Positions 1-5,283 of a stretch of DNA of 6,781 nucleotides are shown in pieces. The translations under genes were made by a program, and so were the position numbers. The stretch comes from Elusimicrobiota bacterium (GTDB lineage: Bacteria; Elusimicrobiota; Elusimicrobia; Elusimicrobiales; Elusimicrobiaceae). The stretch's first letter is position 1. The number at the start of each line of letters is the position of its first letter. The DNA is taken from the NCBI GenBank assembly GCA_031258375.1, contig JAIRMX010000097.1:1-6781 (forward strand). Direction: 5' to 3'. Under the pieces are notes generated by a model, which ran no database searches, had not been told where the DNA came from, and worked only from the letters and a program-made list of their open reading frames with translations.

Positions 1-1045
1 AAATTTTTAAGGCTTGAGGCGTTGGCTTAATCCTGGTTAAATACTCAAGAAAGGCCGGTTCAATAATTTTTTTCTGGTGGCGCGGGCATCCTTTTGTCTG
101 GCATTGATAATATCCCACCTTCATATTCCTGCCTTTAGAATAGCAGGCTGTCAGAAGTCTGCCGCAATTAGAACATACAACAAAGCGGCGCAAAGGAAAC
201 TCCGGATTATTCCTTCTGGGCGGCGTGGCGGTACGCGCCCTTCCGGAAAGTATATCCTGCACCTCAAAAAACATCTGCTCGCTTATTAACGGCTCGTGTA
301 TGCCTTTAATAAAATTGCCGCCATTCTGCCCGTATTTATCCGGCAGCAAACCGCAATAGACGGGGTTTTTAAGTAAATAAGCTAAAGATTGCTTGCTTAT
401 TGTAAAGCCGCCGCGTTTCATCTTGACAAGAATTTCAGATTGTTTATAAATGCCTTCATGCGCTAATTTAAAAATTTGCCTGATAATATCGGCTTTGTCA
501 TTGGGATAAAGCTGTCTTTTGCCACATTCATTTTGTTTGAAAGAATAGCCCAGAAGACGAAATATCCAACGTCCAGTTAAAACCGCCTCGGCCATGCCGG
601 CGCGGGTGCGCTCGCTGTTGATATCGCTTTCAAACTCGGCAAAAGAGCCGCTGATATTTCTTATCAGTTTGCCCTGCGCATTGCGCTCGTTGTTGCCTTC
701 AACAAAAATGAGGGATATTCCTCTCGCGGAAAAAGCGTCCTCCAATTTCCTAAAATCAAATAAATTTCTTGAAAATCTATCCTGCTTCAAACACACGACG
801 GCGGCTACCTTGTGCGCTCTCTCAAAACAGAAGGCCAGCAGCTTTTTAAGCTGTGTTCTTTCTTCCGTGCGTCCGCTTTCGCCGGCTTCGATGAAGGTCT
901 TTAAAACTTGCCAGCCTTTACTTTCACAATAGGCCTTACAGCGGCGCTCTTGCGCGCCGAGACTTTCGCCCTCTTTGGCTTGCTCTTCGCTGGATACCCT
1001 ACAGTATATTACGGCGTTTTTTAAGTTCTCGCTCAAATATTTCAT
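1..1045 (-). CDS. Large serine recombinase / phage integrase (3' end outside window)
   Basis: Site-specific DNA recombinase of the large serine family, which cuts and rejoins DNA through a 5'-phosphoserine link; in phages it integrates and excises the genome. The 348 visible residues start at the ATG at 1045 and run off the left edge without a stop. The catalytic domain (about 10-150) has YCRVSSEEQ, with R16 and nucleophile S18, and KQDRFSR, with R90 and R93, matching the resolvase active-site set. The 'Recombinase' domain (about 165-270) includes LAYLLKNPVYCGLL. A zinc ribbon follows, with C291/C294 and C315/C320. The C-terminal coiled-coil part is missing because the window ends. The start has no clear ribosome binding site and lies inside a 42-aa ORF in another frame, so translation may be coupled. 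It could also mobilise an element other than a phage, but the neighbours favour a prophage integrase. Confidence 0.95.
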   Translation of the reverse strand, partial: MKYLSENLKNAVIYCRVSSEEQAKEGESLGAQERRCKAYCESKGWQVLKTFIEAGESGRTEERTQLKKLLAFCFERAHKVAAVVCLKQDRFSRNLFDFRKLEDAFSARGISLIFVEGNNERNAQGKLIRNISGSFAEFESDINSERTRAGMAEAVLTGRWIFRLLGYSFKQNECGKRQLYPNDKADIIRQIFKLAHEGIYKQSEILVKMKRGGFTISKQSLAYLLKNPVYCGLLPDKYGQNGGNFIKGIHEPLISEQMFFEVQDILSGRARTATPPRRNNPEFPLRRFVVCSNCGRLLTACYSKGRNMKVGYYQCQTKGCPRHQKKIIEPAFLEYLTRIKPTPQALKI

Positions 1046-1127
1046 TGACAACAATTTCCGCCAGCATGGACATCTCGCGCCGGAGAAAAACCTCCTCTTC
1101 TTTGTTGTATTTTCTTTCAATATTCAT
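999..1127 (-). CDS. Small 42-aa ORF overlapping the recombinase start
   Basis: A short charged ORF (begins MNIERKYNKEEEVFL, ends LKKRRNIL) with a hydrophobic middle (MLAEIVVNEIF) that looks helical. It overlaps the first 47 bases of the recombinase gene in a different frame, so its ribosomes would end just inside the recombinase. I do not recognise the family. No Shine-Dalgarno is visible before its ATG; an AGGAGG lies inside it (1091-1096) but is too far from either start to serve cleanly. It may be a leader that couples translation to the recombinase, a small regulatory protein such as a recombination directionality factor, or a chance ORF. The function is unknown and the evidence for expression is only positional. 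Confidence 0.4.
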   Translation of the reverse strand: MNIERKYNKEEEVFLRREMSMLAEIVVNEIFERELKKRRNIL

Positions 1128-1200
1128 TATATATTTTTATGCCGCCGCAAGGCTGTCGGTATATCCCTAAAAAGTGAAATTAACGCCGTTCATACGCCGT
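1128..1200. promoter_or_regulatory. Intergenic gap before the recombinase; possible promoter/operator
   Basis: This is the largest gap between genes in the window. On the minus strand a TATAAT (about 1126-1131) sits against the 42-aa ORF start, but no -35 box lies at normal spacing: the nearest TTGCGG is only about 13 bases upstream. Two direct copies of ACGCCGTT (plus strand 1183-1190 and 1194-1201) have an 11-bp period, one helical turn, as in some operators. No hairpin terminator was seen. If the TATAAT is real, RNA would start inside the 42-aa ORF and that ORF would not be translated from it. Confidence 0.25.
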
Positions 1201-1542
1201 TTACCCCCCGTTTGCGGATTCATTATCCGCAGATCTTTTAGACTCAATTATGGGCGTATTTTTTTTCACTTCCATTTTGTTTAGGTTTTTAATAGCTTTT
1301 GCGGCCTTTCTTTTGAGCACTACCCACGCAAAAAAATCGGTTATTGGAAAAAGAACCATGCAAAAAAGAAAGAAAAGCGAAAGCAATCCTTGTCTAAAAC
1401 CTTCCAAAACTTCCTTGAATAATGGGAAAAATTTTGGAATAATCCCGAAGTATCGGAGAAACTGGAAGTAATTACAATTGGCGAGATTTGTGCTGCATTC
1501 TCTTAACTTTTTCCCGTCATAAATTAATTTTTTATCTGTCAT
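1201..1542 (-). CDS. Hypothetical single-pass membrane protein (113 aa)
   Basis: Unrecognised protein of 113 residues. One strongly hydrophobic stretch at about 52-76 (GLLSLFFLFCMVLFP and following) is long enough to cross the membrane. It is preceded by a neutral-to-basic 50-residue N-terminal part and followed by a Lys/Arg-rich region (77-95) and a polar tail ending in NGG. By the positive-inside rule the C-terminal part would be cytoplasmic. There is no cleavable signal peptide or enzyme motif. The ATG overlaps the stop of the upstream gene as ATGA, and no separate ribosome binding site is seen, so translation is probably coupled. As the last gene before the recombinase it could be an accessory or superinfection-type membrane protein, but nothing in the sequence proves that. 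Confidence 0.6.
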   Translation of the reverse strand: MTDKKLIYDGKKLRECSTNLANCNYFQFLRYFGIIPKFFPLFKEVLEGFRQGLLSLFFLFCMVLFPITDFFAWVVLKRKAAKAIKNLNKMEVKKNTPIIESKRSADNESANGG

Positions 1543-1751
1543 TTTTTAGAATCCATAAGAGCAAGTATTTCTTCCGGACTTTCCCTAACGTAAAAAGATA
1601 AAACACTCTCATTGCTACCCGACGAGAATTCTATAGCGGTTCCCCTGTCTTTATTTGACTTATAAAAAGCCGCAACATTATCAAAGTTTATATAAACGGG
1701 TTCGCTGCAGTAAACGTCATTGTGGCCAATTTGTGTTAGTTTTACAAACAT
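1539..1751 (-). CDS. Small FlbD-like phage protein (70 aa)
   Basis: A 70-residue protein beginning MFVKLTQIGHNDVYC. The pattern of a strand starting FVKLTQ, then PVYINFDNVAAF, then GTAIEFSSG and a final SFYVRESPEEILALM resembles the small beta-rich FlbD-like proteins also found in phages, where short strands end in a 'V-x-E-S-x-E-E-I' helix. That likeness is from memory of the family pattern and is not a confirmed match. An in-frame ATG 33 bases upstream (1784) was rejected: the ATG at 1751 has a near-perfect AAAGGAGG at 7-base spacing, whereas the earlier one lies inside the DUF4406 gene. It starts one base after the DUF4406 stop and overlaps the membrane-protein start by 4 bp. The function is unknown. 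Confidence 0.75.
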   Translation of the reverse strand: MFVKLTQIGHNDVYCSEPVYINFDNVAAFYKSNKDRGTAIEFSSGSNESVLSFYVRESPEEILALMDSKK

Positions 1752-1752
1752 T

Positions 1753-2139
1753 TTAAAGCCTCCTTTTAAATAACGGCGGATCAATCTTATCGCCGCAGGT
1801 CAGAATCGCGCGGTCTCTAACCGCCTTATACAGCCCGTCGTCTTTGCAAAAACAAATCGGCATTTTTAACGATTCGGCCAGCAGCGTTTCGGCGTAGCAG
1901 CCGCGGCTGGAAAGTTTAACGTTATCCACATAAACCAAAATATCGCAGGTAATCAGCCAGTTAACCGCCAGCCTGAGGTAGTCCGCGTAATCCTTGCCGG
2001 AACCGACCAGTTTTTCGATTATGGCGGGGTTTCTGATATCTTTATACCCCAAGACCCTAAGCTGCCTTTCCTTCGCGTAAAACGCGTTTCTGTTTAAATT
2101 CGGATATCCCGTCATGGGGCCGCTTATATAAATACGCAT
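1753..2139 (-). CDS. DUF4406 protein, nucleoside 2-deoxyribosyltransferase-like
   Basis: A 128-residue protein with the hallmarks of DUF4406, a phage-associated branch of the nucleoside 2-deoxyribosyltransferase-like fold. It opens with IYISGPMTGYPNLNRNAF (3-20), has LRVLGYKDIRNPA (27-39), an acidic strand ITCDILVYVDN (63-73), and SRGCYAETLLA (78-88), where E84 sits where the catalytic glutamate of related transferases lies. Known relatives act on nucleosides or nucleotides by breaking the glycosidic bond. Activity has not been shown for most DUF4406 proteins, so a role in nucleotide salvage or base modification is inference. Its ATG shares one base with the stop of the upstream gene (TAATG), and its end carries the ribosome binding site of the next gene. 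Confidence 0.85.
   Translation of the reverse strand: MRIYISGPMTGYPNLNRNAFYAKERQLRVLGYKDIRNPAIIEKLVGSGKDYADYLRLAVNWLITCDILVYVDNVKLSSRGCYAETLLAESLKMPICFCKDDGLYKAVRDRAILTCGDKIDPPLFKRRL
1759..1766 (-). promoter_or_regulatory. Ribosome binding site deciding the start at 1751
   Basis: AAAGGAGG on the minus strand, 7 bases before the ATG at 1751. It lies within the last codons of the DUF4406 gene and is the strongest Shine-Dalgarno in the window, which decides for the shorter 70-aa reading of the downstream gene. Confidence 0.85.
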
Positions 2140-2339
2140 TATTGGCTGCCCTCGCCAAAAAGGCCGTCGGCCGGCACAACGTTTATCAGCGTTTGCAACA
2201 CCGCGCGCATAGATGCTATATCTTTATCCGCCGTTTCTTGGCTCATCTTTTCATACCGCACCTCTCTGGGATAAACGCGCTCGCGCATTGCTATTTCGCG
2301 CTTTACGCATTTGATTTGTTCTTCGATTGTGATATTCAT
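2139..2339 (-). CDS. Conserved-type small phage protein (66 aa)
   Basis: A 66-residue, mostly helical protein. The core pattern IEEQIKCVKREIAMRERVYP, then EKMSQETADKDIASM and AVLQTLI, is one I recognise from small hypothetical proteins in prophage early regions: an N-terminal helix, 'RERVYP', then 'MSQ..AD..I..M..VL..L'. No enzymatic motif is visible and its function is not known to me. The ATG overlaps the stop of the initiator gene (ATGA), and a GGAGG sits about 10 bases upstream inside the initiator's last codons, so it is translated with the initiator. Its stop overlaps the DUF4406 start as TAATG. The position next to the initiator suggests a replication-associated role, by context only. 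Confidence 0.75.
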   Translation of the reverse strand: MNITIEEQIKCVKREIAMRERVYPREVRYEKMSQETADKDIASMRAVLQTLINVVPADGLFGEGSQ

Positions 2340-3274
2340 TTTTTATCGTCCTCCAGCAGTTTTTTTAATTCCGCCTTTCTTTCTTCCTCGCTGAGCGCGT
2401 TCCATCGTTCTTGTTCCCGCCGCTCGGCTTCGCTTAGTTCCGGCTCCTTTTTTTTCCGCTCCATCTGCGTCGTTTTGGATTGCTGCCAAACCGTCTTGCG
2501 GTAATAATCCAAATCCTGCGTCAAAAAGTTTAAACTTGCCGGTTTTCCTTTTTCTTCGCATTTTTTTATATAAGCCTCCAGAATTTTTTTTGCCTGATCC
2601 AGATTTTCCGCGCGGTCTAAAATATTTTTTAAGTGCGGCAAAATCGGTTTTAAATTTTTCACAATTTTTTGTTTGTCTTTTTTTAAAATCGGATCATTGG
2701 TTTTCTGCAAAAAATAAATTCCCAAAAGTTCGGCGTCGTTGTTTTTCCTTTTTGCAAAAAAAGGGGCGCGTTTTTCCGTTATACCCCTTCTTAACTTCTT
2801 AAACTTCTTAACATTAAAATAATTACGCGGGTACATCTTTATGTCTAAAAGTTCATTTGGTGAACTTTCAGAGTTCATCTCGTGAACTTTTGAGTTCATC
2901 TCGTGAACTTTTGGAGTTCGTTTCGTGAACTCTTTAGTTTCCCTAACAAGTTCATTTGGTGAACTTTCAGAGTTCATCTCGTGAACTTTTAAAAGCTGAT
3001 ATTTATGCCAATTTTTTACCGAAATTTTTAGCGGATTTTTATCCAAAATTTCAATGATTTCTATCTTTTGTAATTTTTCCAAAACCGAATACGTAGTGTT
3101 TTTACTGCCGTGTCTGAGCCTCTTTTGCAGATCTTTTAAAGGCATTTCCAGCAGCGAGGTTTTCCAGTCGGCGATTAACAAAATCCTTACAAACGCCGCA
3201 AACAGCGTGTCTCCCCCGCACTCTACCTCGCTGCCTAAAATCTTTTCAAAAAGTTTTATATATCGTAAGGTCAT
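2336..3274 (-). CDS. Winged-helix replication initiator-like protein
   Basis: A 312-residue protein probably acting as the phage replication initiator. Residues about 3-92 form a winged-helix-type DNA-binding domain: helices in TLFAAFVRILLIADW (23-37), then MPLKDLQKRLRHGSKNTTYSVLEKL (44-68), then a wing-like ISVKNW. Residues 96-143 are a repetitive linker, KVHEMNSESSPNEL at 96-109 and again at 129-142, encoded by an array of DNA palindromes. A helical C-terminal domain (about 180-265) and a highly charged tail (272-312) follow, perhaps for helicase or loader contact. Layout and length resemble DnaD-like and lambda O-type phage initiators, but no diagnostic DnaD motif is clear. The ATG overlaps the RusA stop (ATGA); an AAAGGA lies about 13 bases upstream. 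The gene is much richer in A/T than its upstream neighbours. Confidence 0.75.
   Translation of the reverse strand: MTLRYIKLFEKILGSEVECGGDTLFAAFVRILLIADWKTSLLEMPLKDLQKRLRHGSKNTTYSVLEKLQKIEIIEILDKNPLKISVKNWHKYQLLKVHEMNSESSPNELVRETKEFTKRTPKVHEMNSKVHEMNSESSPNELLDIKMYPRNYFNVKKFKKLRRGITEKRAPFFAKRKNNDAELLGIYFLQKTNDPILKKDKQKIVKNLKPILPHLKNILDRAENLDQAKKILEAYIKKCEEKGKPASLNFLTQDLDYYRKTVWQQSKTTQMERKKKEPELSEAERREQERWNALSEEERKAELKKLLEDDKK
2787..2824. other. Putative DNA unwinding element beside the iterons
   Basis: Three direct copies of CTTCTTAA (2787-2794, 2795-2802, 2804-2811) followed by the A/T run CATTAAAATAATTA. They lie 27 bases from the nearest iteron, on its downstream side in the direction of the initiator gene. 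Initiator-bound origins commonly have short A/T-rich direct repeats next to the iterons where the strands first open. The coding DNA beyond, down to about 2560, is also very A/T-rich. On the protein level the repeat gives only a Lys/Arg-rich stretch (VKKFKKLRRG). Confidence 0.45.
2849..2990. repeat. Six-copy palindromic iteron array, putative replication origin
   Basis: Six 15-bp units of the form GTTCA-N5-TGAAC lie at 2851-2865, 2873-2887, 2894-2908, 2916-2930, 2950-2964 and 2972-2986. Five have perfect 5-bp arms; the fourth reads GTTCG...TGAAC. Three spacers read TCTCG, two TTTGG and one TTTCG. Centre-to-centre steps are 22, 21, 22, 34 and 22 bp, so most units lie on one face of the helix, as expected for binding sites of a dimeric protein. 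The array lies wholly inside the initiator gene in the linker between its two domains, like the iterons inside lambda O. A role as the phage origin is inferred from this layout. Confidence 0.75.
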
Positions 3275-3675
3275 AACGCGCCAAAATCCTTTATATTCTT
3301 TAATGTTTCCACGACGATGTAAACGCCTTCAAAGTCCCTGTAAATCTTGCGGCTGTCCTTTTTAACCACAAGGCAATCGTCGCGCCACACCTTCGCCTGC
3401 GTTAAGGCATCCATCACCGCTTTTTCCAGATTGTCTAGGTCGGGCCGCGACGTGTTGAATACGGCGTATTTTTTGCACTCCGGCGGCAGGTAGCAAAACG
3501 ATACCGTAAGTTTTACCGCCTTGTTTATCGGCTCCGTCGGAGCGCATTTTTTCGCCTCTCTTTTTACTGCCAAATAAAAATCCGCTTTGGGCGATATAAA
3601 TCTATCCAGCTTTTTTACATAAATAGGCCTTGCCTGCGGCTGCGGCCGCGCGCCCACAAACAAAGCCCATTTCAT
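3271..3675 (-). CDS. rusA: RusA-family Holliday junction resolvase
   Basis: Endodeoxyribonuclease of the RusA family, which cuts four-way DNA junctions made by recombination or stalled replication; it is common in lambdoid and other prophages. At 134 residues it is close to the family's usual length of about 120. The active-site motif RPDLDNLEKAVMDAL (77-91) supplies D79 and D81 plus K85, and VWRDDCLVV supplies D100. These match E. coli RusA D70, D72, K76 and D91 with a constant offset of 9, so the enzyme looks intact. The N-terminus has the usual proline-rich strand (ARPQPQARP). A good AAGGAG (3684-3689) lies 8 bases before the ATG, and the stop overlaps the initiator start. Its place between the exonuclease and the initiator fits a role in resolving phage replication intermediates. 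Confidence 0.93.
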   Translation of the reverse strand: MKWALFVGARPQPQARPIYVKKLDRFISPKADFYLAVKREAKKCAPTEPINKAVKLTVSFCYLPPECKKYAVFNTSRPDLDNLEKAVMDALTQAKVWRDDCLVVKKDSRKIYRDFEGVYIVVETLKNIKDFGAL

Positions 3676-3677
3676 TA

Positions 3678-4487
3678 TTAATTCTCCTTGACGGCCGTTT
3701 CTTCGGCCGCAGGGATATCATCCTGCGCGTCGCCTTCGTCCAGATCGCCGCCGCCGTTGTCTACACCATTATCTTGGCTGTCGATTTTTTCCGTCGGCTC
3801 CGTTAAGTCCGGGTCGTTGGCTTCATCTTGCATACTGCCCGTTCCGTCCAGATTTTCTGGCACGGTTTCTTCCGCTTTCGCGGTTTCATTTTCAGGCGCC
3901 GGCGTTTGCCCTGACGCCTCTTCCATCCCCGGCAGCGGAGCCTGCCTGTCTTCGGGCGTGATATCCAGTTCCTCTATCACGATGCCGGTCTCGGGGTGTA
4001 TAATTTGCTTCTTGCCGCGGCTCCAGTGGAAGCGCACCTCGCACTCAAGATTGCGCCACTCTCCCTGTTCTTCGCGGCTTTTGCGCAACCCGTTTATTTC
4101 GTCTTTGATGTCTTTGATTCTTGCCGACACCGCCGAGCGTTCCGCTTCCACCTCTTCCATTTTGTCAAGGCACGCCACGATTTTGGCGTTGATTCTGTCC
4201 ATATCGCGATTATCGTATCGGTGCATTACCCTGCGCTTTTCAATCTTCGTAAAGTCCGGCTCCGGCAGCGGTTCGCTTTCTTTCGCCTCAGCCTCGGCGG
4301 GCTGCTCCGCATCGGCTTTTGCTTCCGCCGCCGCTTCCGCGCTGCCCTGCTCTTGCGTCCCCGCACTTGTTGCGGGGTCTATGCCGTTCGTCGGAGTCTC
4401 TTCCGTCGCTCTTTCTTCGGCGGTTTTTATCTCTCCCTCCAGCTTTTCGCGTTCTTGGGGAGTTATCTGGTCGTCTTTTTCGCTCAT
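3678..4487 (-). CDS. Acidic coiled-coil phage protein of unknown function (269 aa)
   Basis: A 269-residue protein in three parts. Residues 1-80 are low-complexity and rich in Glu, Ala, Gln and Pro. A central folded part (81-182) begins with basic TKIEKRRVMHRY, continues as a coiled coil (about 95-140, with heptad-like LDKMEEVEAE and IKDIKDEINGLRK), and ends in a beta-like section with RNLECEVRFHW (145-155), HPETGIVIEEL and TPEDRQ. Residues 187-269 are another acidic, Asp/Glu/Asn-rich tail. I recognise the central 'coiled coil - YRNxECxVxxxxxxGxK - TGxVVxE - MTxEERQ' pattern from small phage proteins of unknown function; the long acidic arms are unusual. AGAGGTGAT precedes the ATG by 3 bases. 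Lying between a nuclease and a resolvase it may help DNA metabolism, or mimic DNA through its acidic tails; both are speculation. Confidence 0.8.
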   Translation of the reverse strand: MSEKDDQITPQEREKLEGEIKTAEERATEETPTNGIDPATSAGTQEQGSAEAAAEAKADAEQPAEAEAKESEPLPEPDFTKIEKRRVMHRYDNRDMDRINAKIVACLDKMEEVEAERSAVSARIKDIKDEINGLRKSREEQGEWRNLECEVRFHWSRGKKQIIHPETGIVIEELDITPEDRQAPLPGMEEASGQTPAPENETAKAEETVPENLDGTGSMQDEANDPDLTEPTEKIDSQDNGVDNGGGDLDEGDAQDDIPAAEETAVKEN

Positions 4488-4497
4488 AACATCACCT

Positions 4498-5283
4498 CTA
4501 TTTTCCGTCCGGCATTTTGCCCGTCATGTACAAAAACGCGGCGTATGTCGTCGCCGTGTCCAAAAAGCAGTAAGGTATCACTATTTTGCTTTTACCGTCG
4601 CGCACCAAGTCCGGCACGTCCGCCCCGCTTATGCTTTGTTTGTAAGCCGGCAGCCCGAACCGGCTTTGCACAAAACTCAGCTTAACGTATCTGTCGCCCG
4701 CTTTTTCGGTTGTAAAATTATATAAATACTCCCGCATAACGTCGTATATTTGGTTAACGTTGGGCAATAAGCAATTTGGCAGAGCGATTTTACTACGGAT
4801 ATAAGCGTTGCGCAATTTTGGCAAGTCGAAACTGCGGATGTTAAAACCGATAAGCGCGGTTAATTCGTTGGTGCGCTCGTCCATCCACTCGCGCATCGCC
4901 AAAAGCATTTCCGATTCGCTTTTAAAGTTAAAAATATCCGCGTCAAGCCCCGGCATTCTGCTCACCGGCACCGGATCAAGTATACAGCTAAACACAGCCT
5001 TATTCTTCTCGGTGATGATAGCCACGCACGCTACCGGCGCGCGGTCAAGCAGCGCGCTTTTCTCTCGGATTTTAACAAAAGCTTCTTCTCTCGCCGATTC
5101 TATCGCCGCTTGGCTTTTGTAATGCGCCGGCGGCATATATTCCGCCAGAGCCGCGTCTATGTCCGCTTGGTCGGCGTGGCACGTTTCTATATCTAGGCAA
5201 AGGTATTGCACGCCGTTCGTTATTGCCGCCGCTTCGTTTAATATTTTTACGTCGGCTTTGTTTTGTTCTTGGGCTTCGCTCAT
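4498..5283 (-). CDS. DEDDy-type 3'-5' exonuclease (RNase H-like, PolB-exonuclease-related)
   Basis: Predicted 3'-5' exonuclease of the DnaQ-like/RNase H-like superfamily using two metal ions. The three exonuclease motifs are present in order in 261 residues: Exo I LCLDIETC with D31 and E33; Exo II LIGFNIRSFDLPKL with N148 and D153; Exo III YCFLDTATT with Y238 and D242. The tyrosine places it in the DEDDy group, as in the proofreading domain of family B polymerases, but no polymerase domain follows, so it is a stand-alone nuclease. A helical insert at about 45-85 (YMPPAHYKSQAAIESAREEA and after) is typical of phage versions. It could trim ends during recombination or proofread for a host polymerase. 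The ATG directly follows the stop of the Gly-rich gene, and an AAAGGAG lies in the last codons of that gene. Confidence 0.88.
   Translation of the reverse strand: MSEAQEQNKADVKILNEAAAITNGVQYLCLDIETCHADQADIDAALAEYMPPAHYKSQAAIESAREEAFVKIREKSALLDRAPVACVAIITEKNKAVFSCILDPVPVSRMPGLDADIFNFKSESEMLLAMREWMDERTNELTALIGFNIRSFDLPKLRNAYIRSKIALPNCLLPNVNQIYDVMREYLYNFTTEKAGDRYVKLSFVQSRFGLPAYKQSISGADVPDLVRDGKSKIVIPYCFLDTATTYAAFLYMTGKMPDGK

Noticed and set aside
594..932. Plus-strand ORF of 112 codons
   Set aside because: It is antisense to the catalytic domain of the serine recombinase, whose active-site residues are all recognisable.
1128..1200. Rho-independent terminator between the membrane protein and the recombinase
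   Set aside because: The short T run on the minus strand is not preceded by a stable inverted repeat; the ACGCCGTT copies are direct, not inverted.
1250..1471. Plus-strand ORF of 73 codons
   Set aside because: It is the antisense of the membrane protein gene. The minus-strand gene has ATGA coupling with its neighbour and the same direction as all others.
1752..1784. N-terminal extension of the FlbD-like protein from an ATG at 1784
   Set aside because: It would lie within the end of the DUF4406 gene, and the internal ATG at 1751 has a near-perfect AAAGGAGG at correct spacing.
2849..2990. CRISPR-like array
   Set aside because: The units are 15-bp palindromes with a period of about 22 bp and no unique spacers of 25-40 bp. 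They lie within a coding frame and no cas genes are near.
3688..4725. Long plus-strand ORF of 345 codons rich in Ser, Ala and Pro
   Set aside because: It is the shadow of the acidic protein gene and part of the exonuclease gene. Both minus-strand genes have ribosome binding sites and fit the operon, and the exonuclease has full catalytic motifs. The plus-strand product is low-complexity with no domain.
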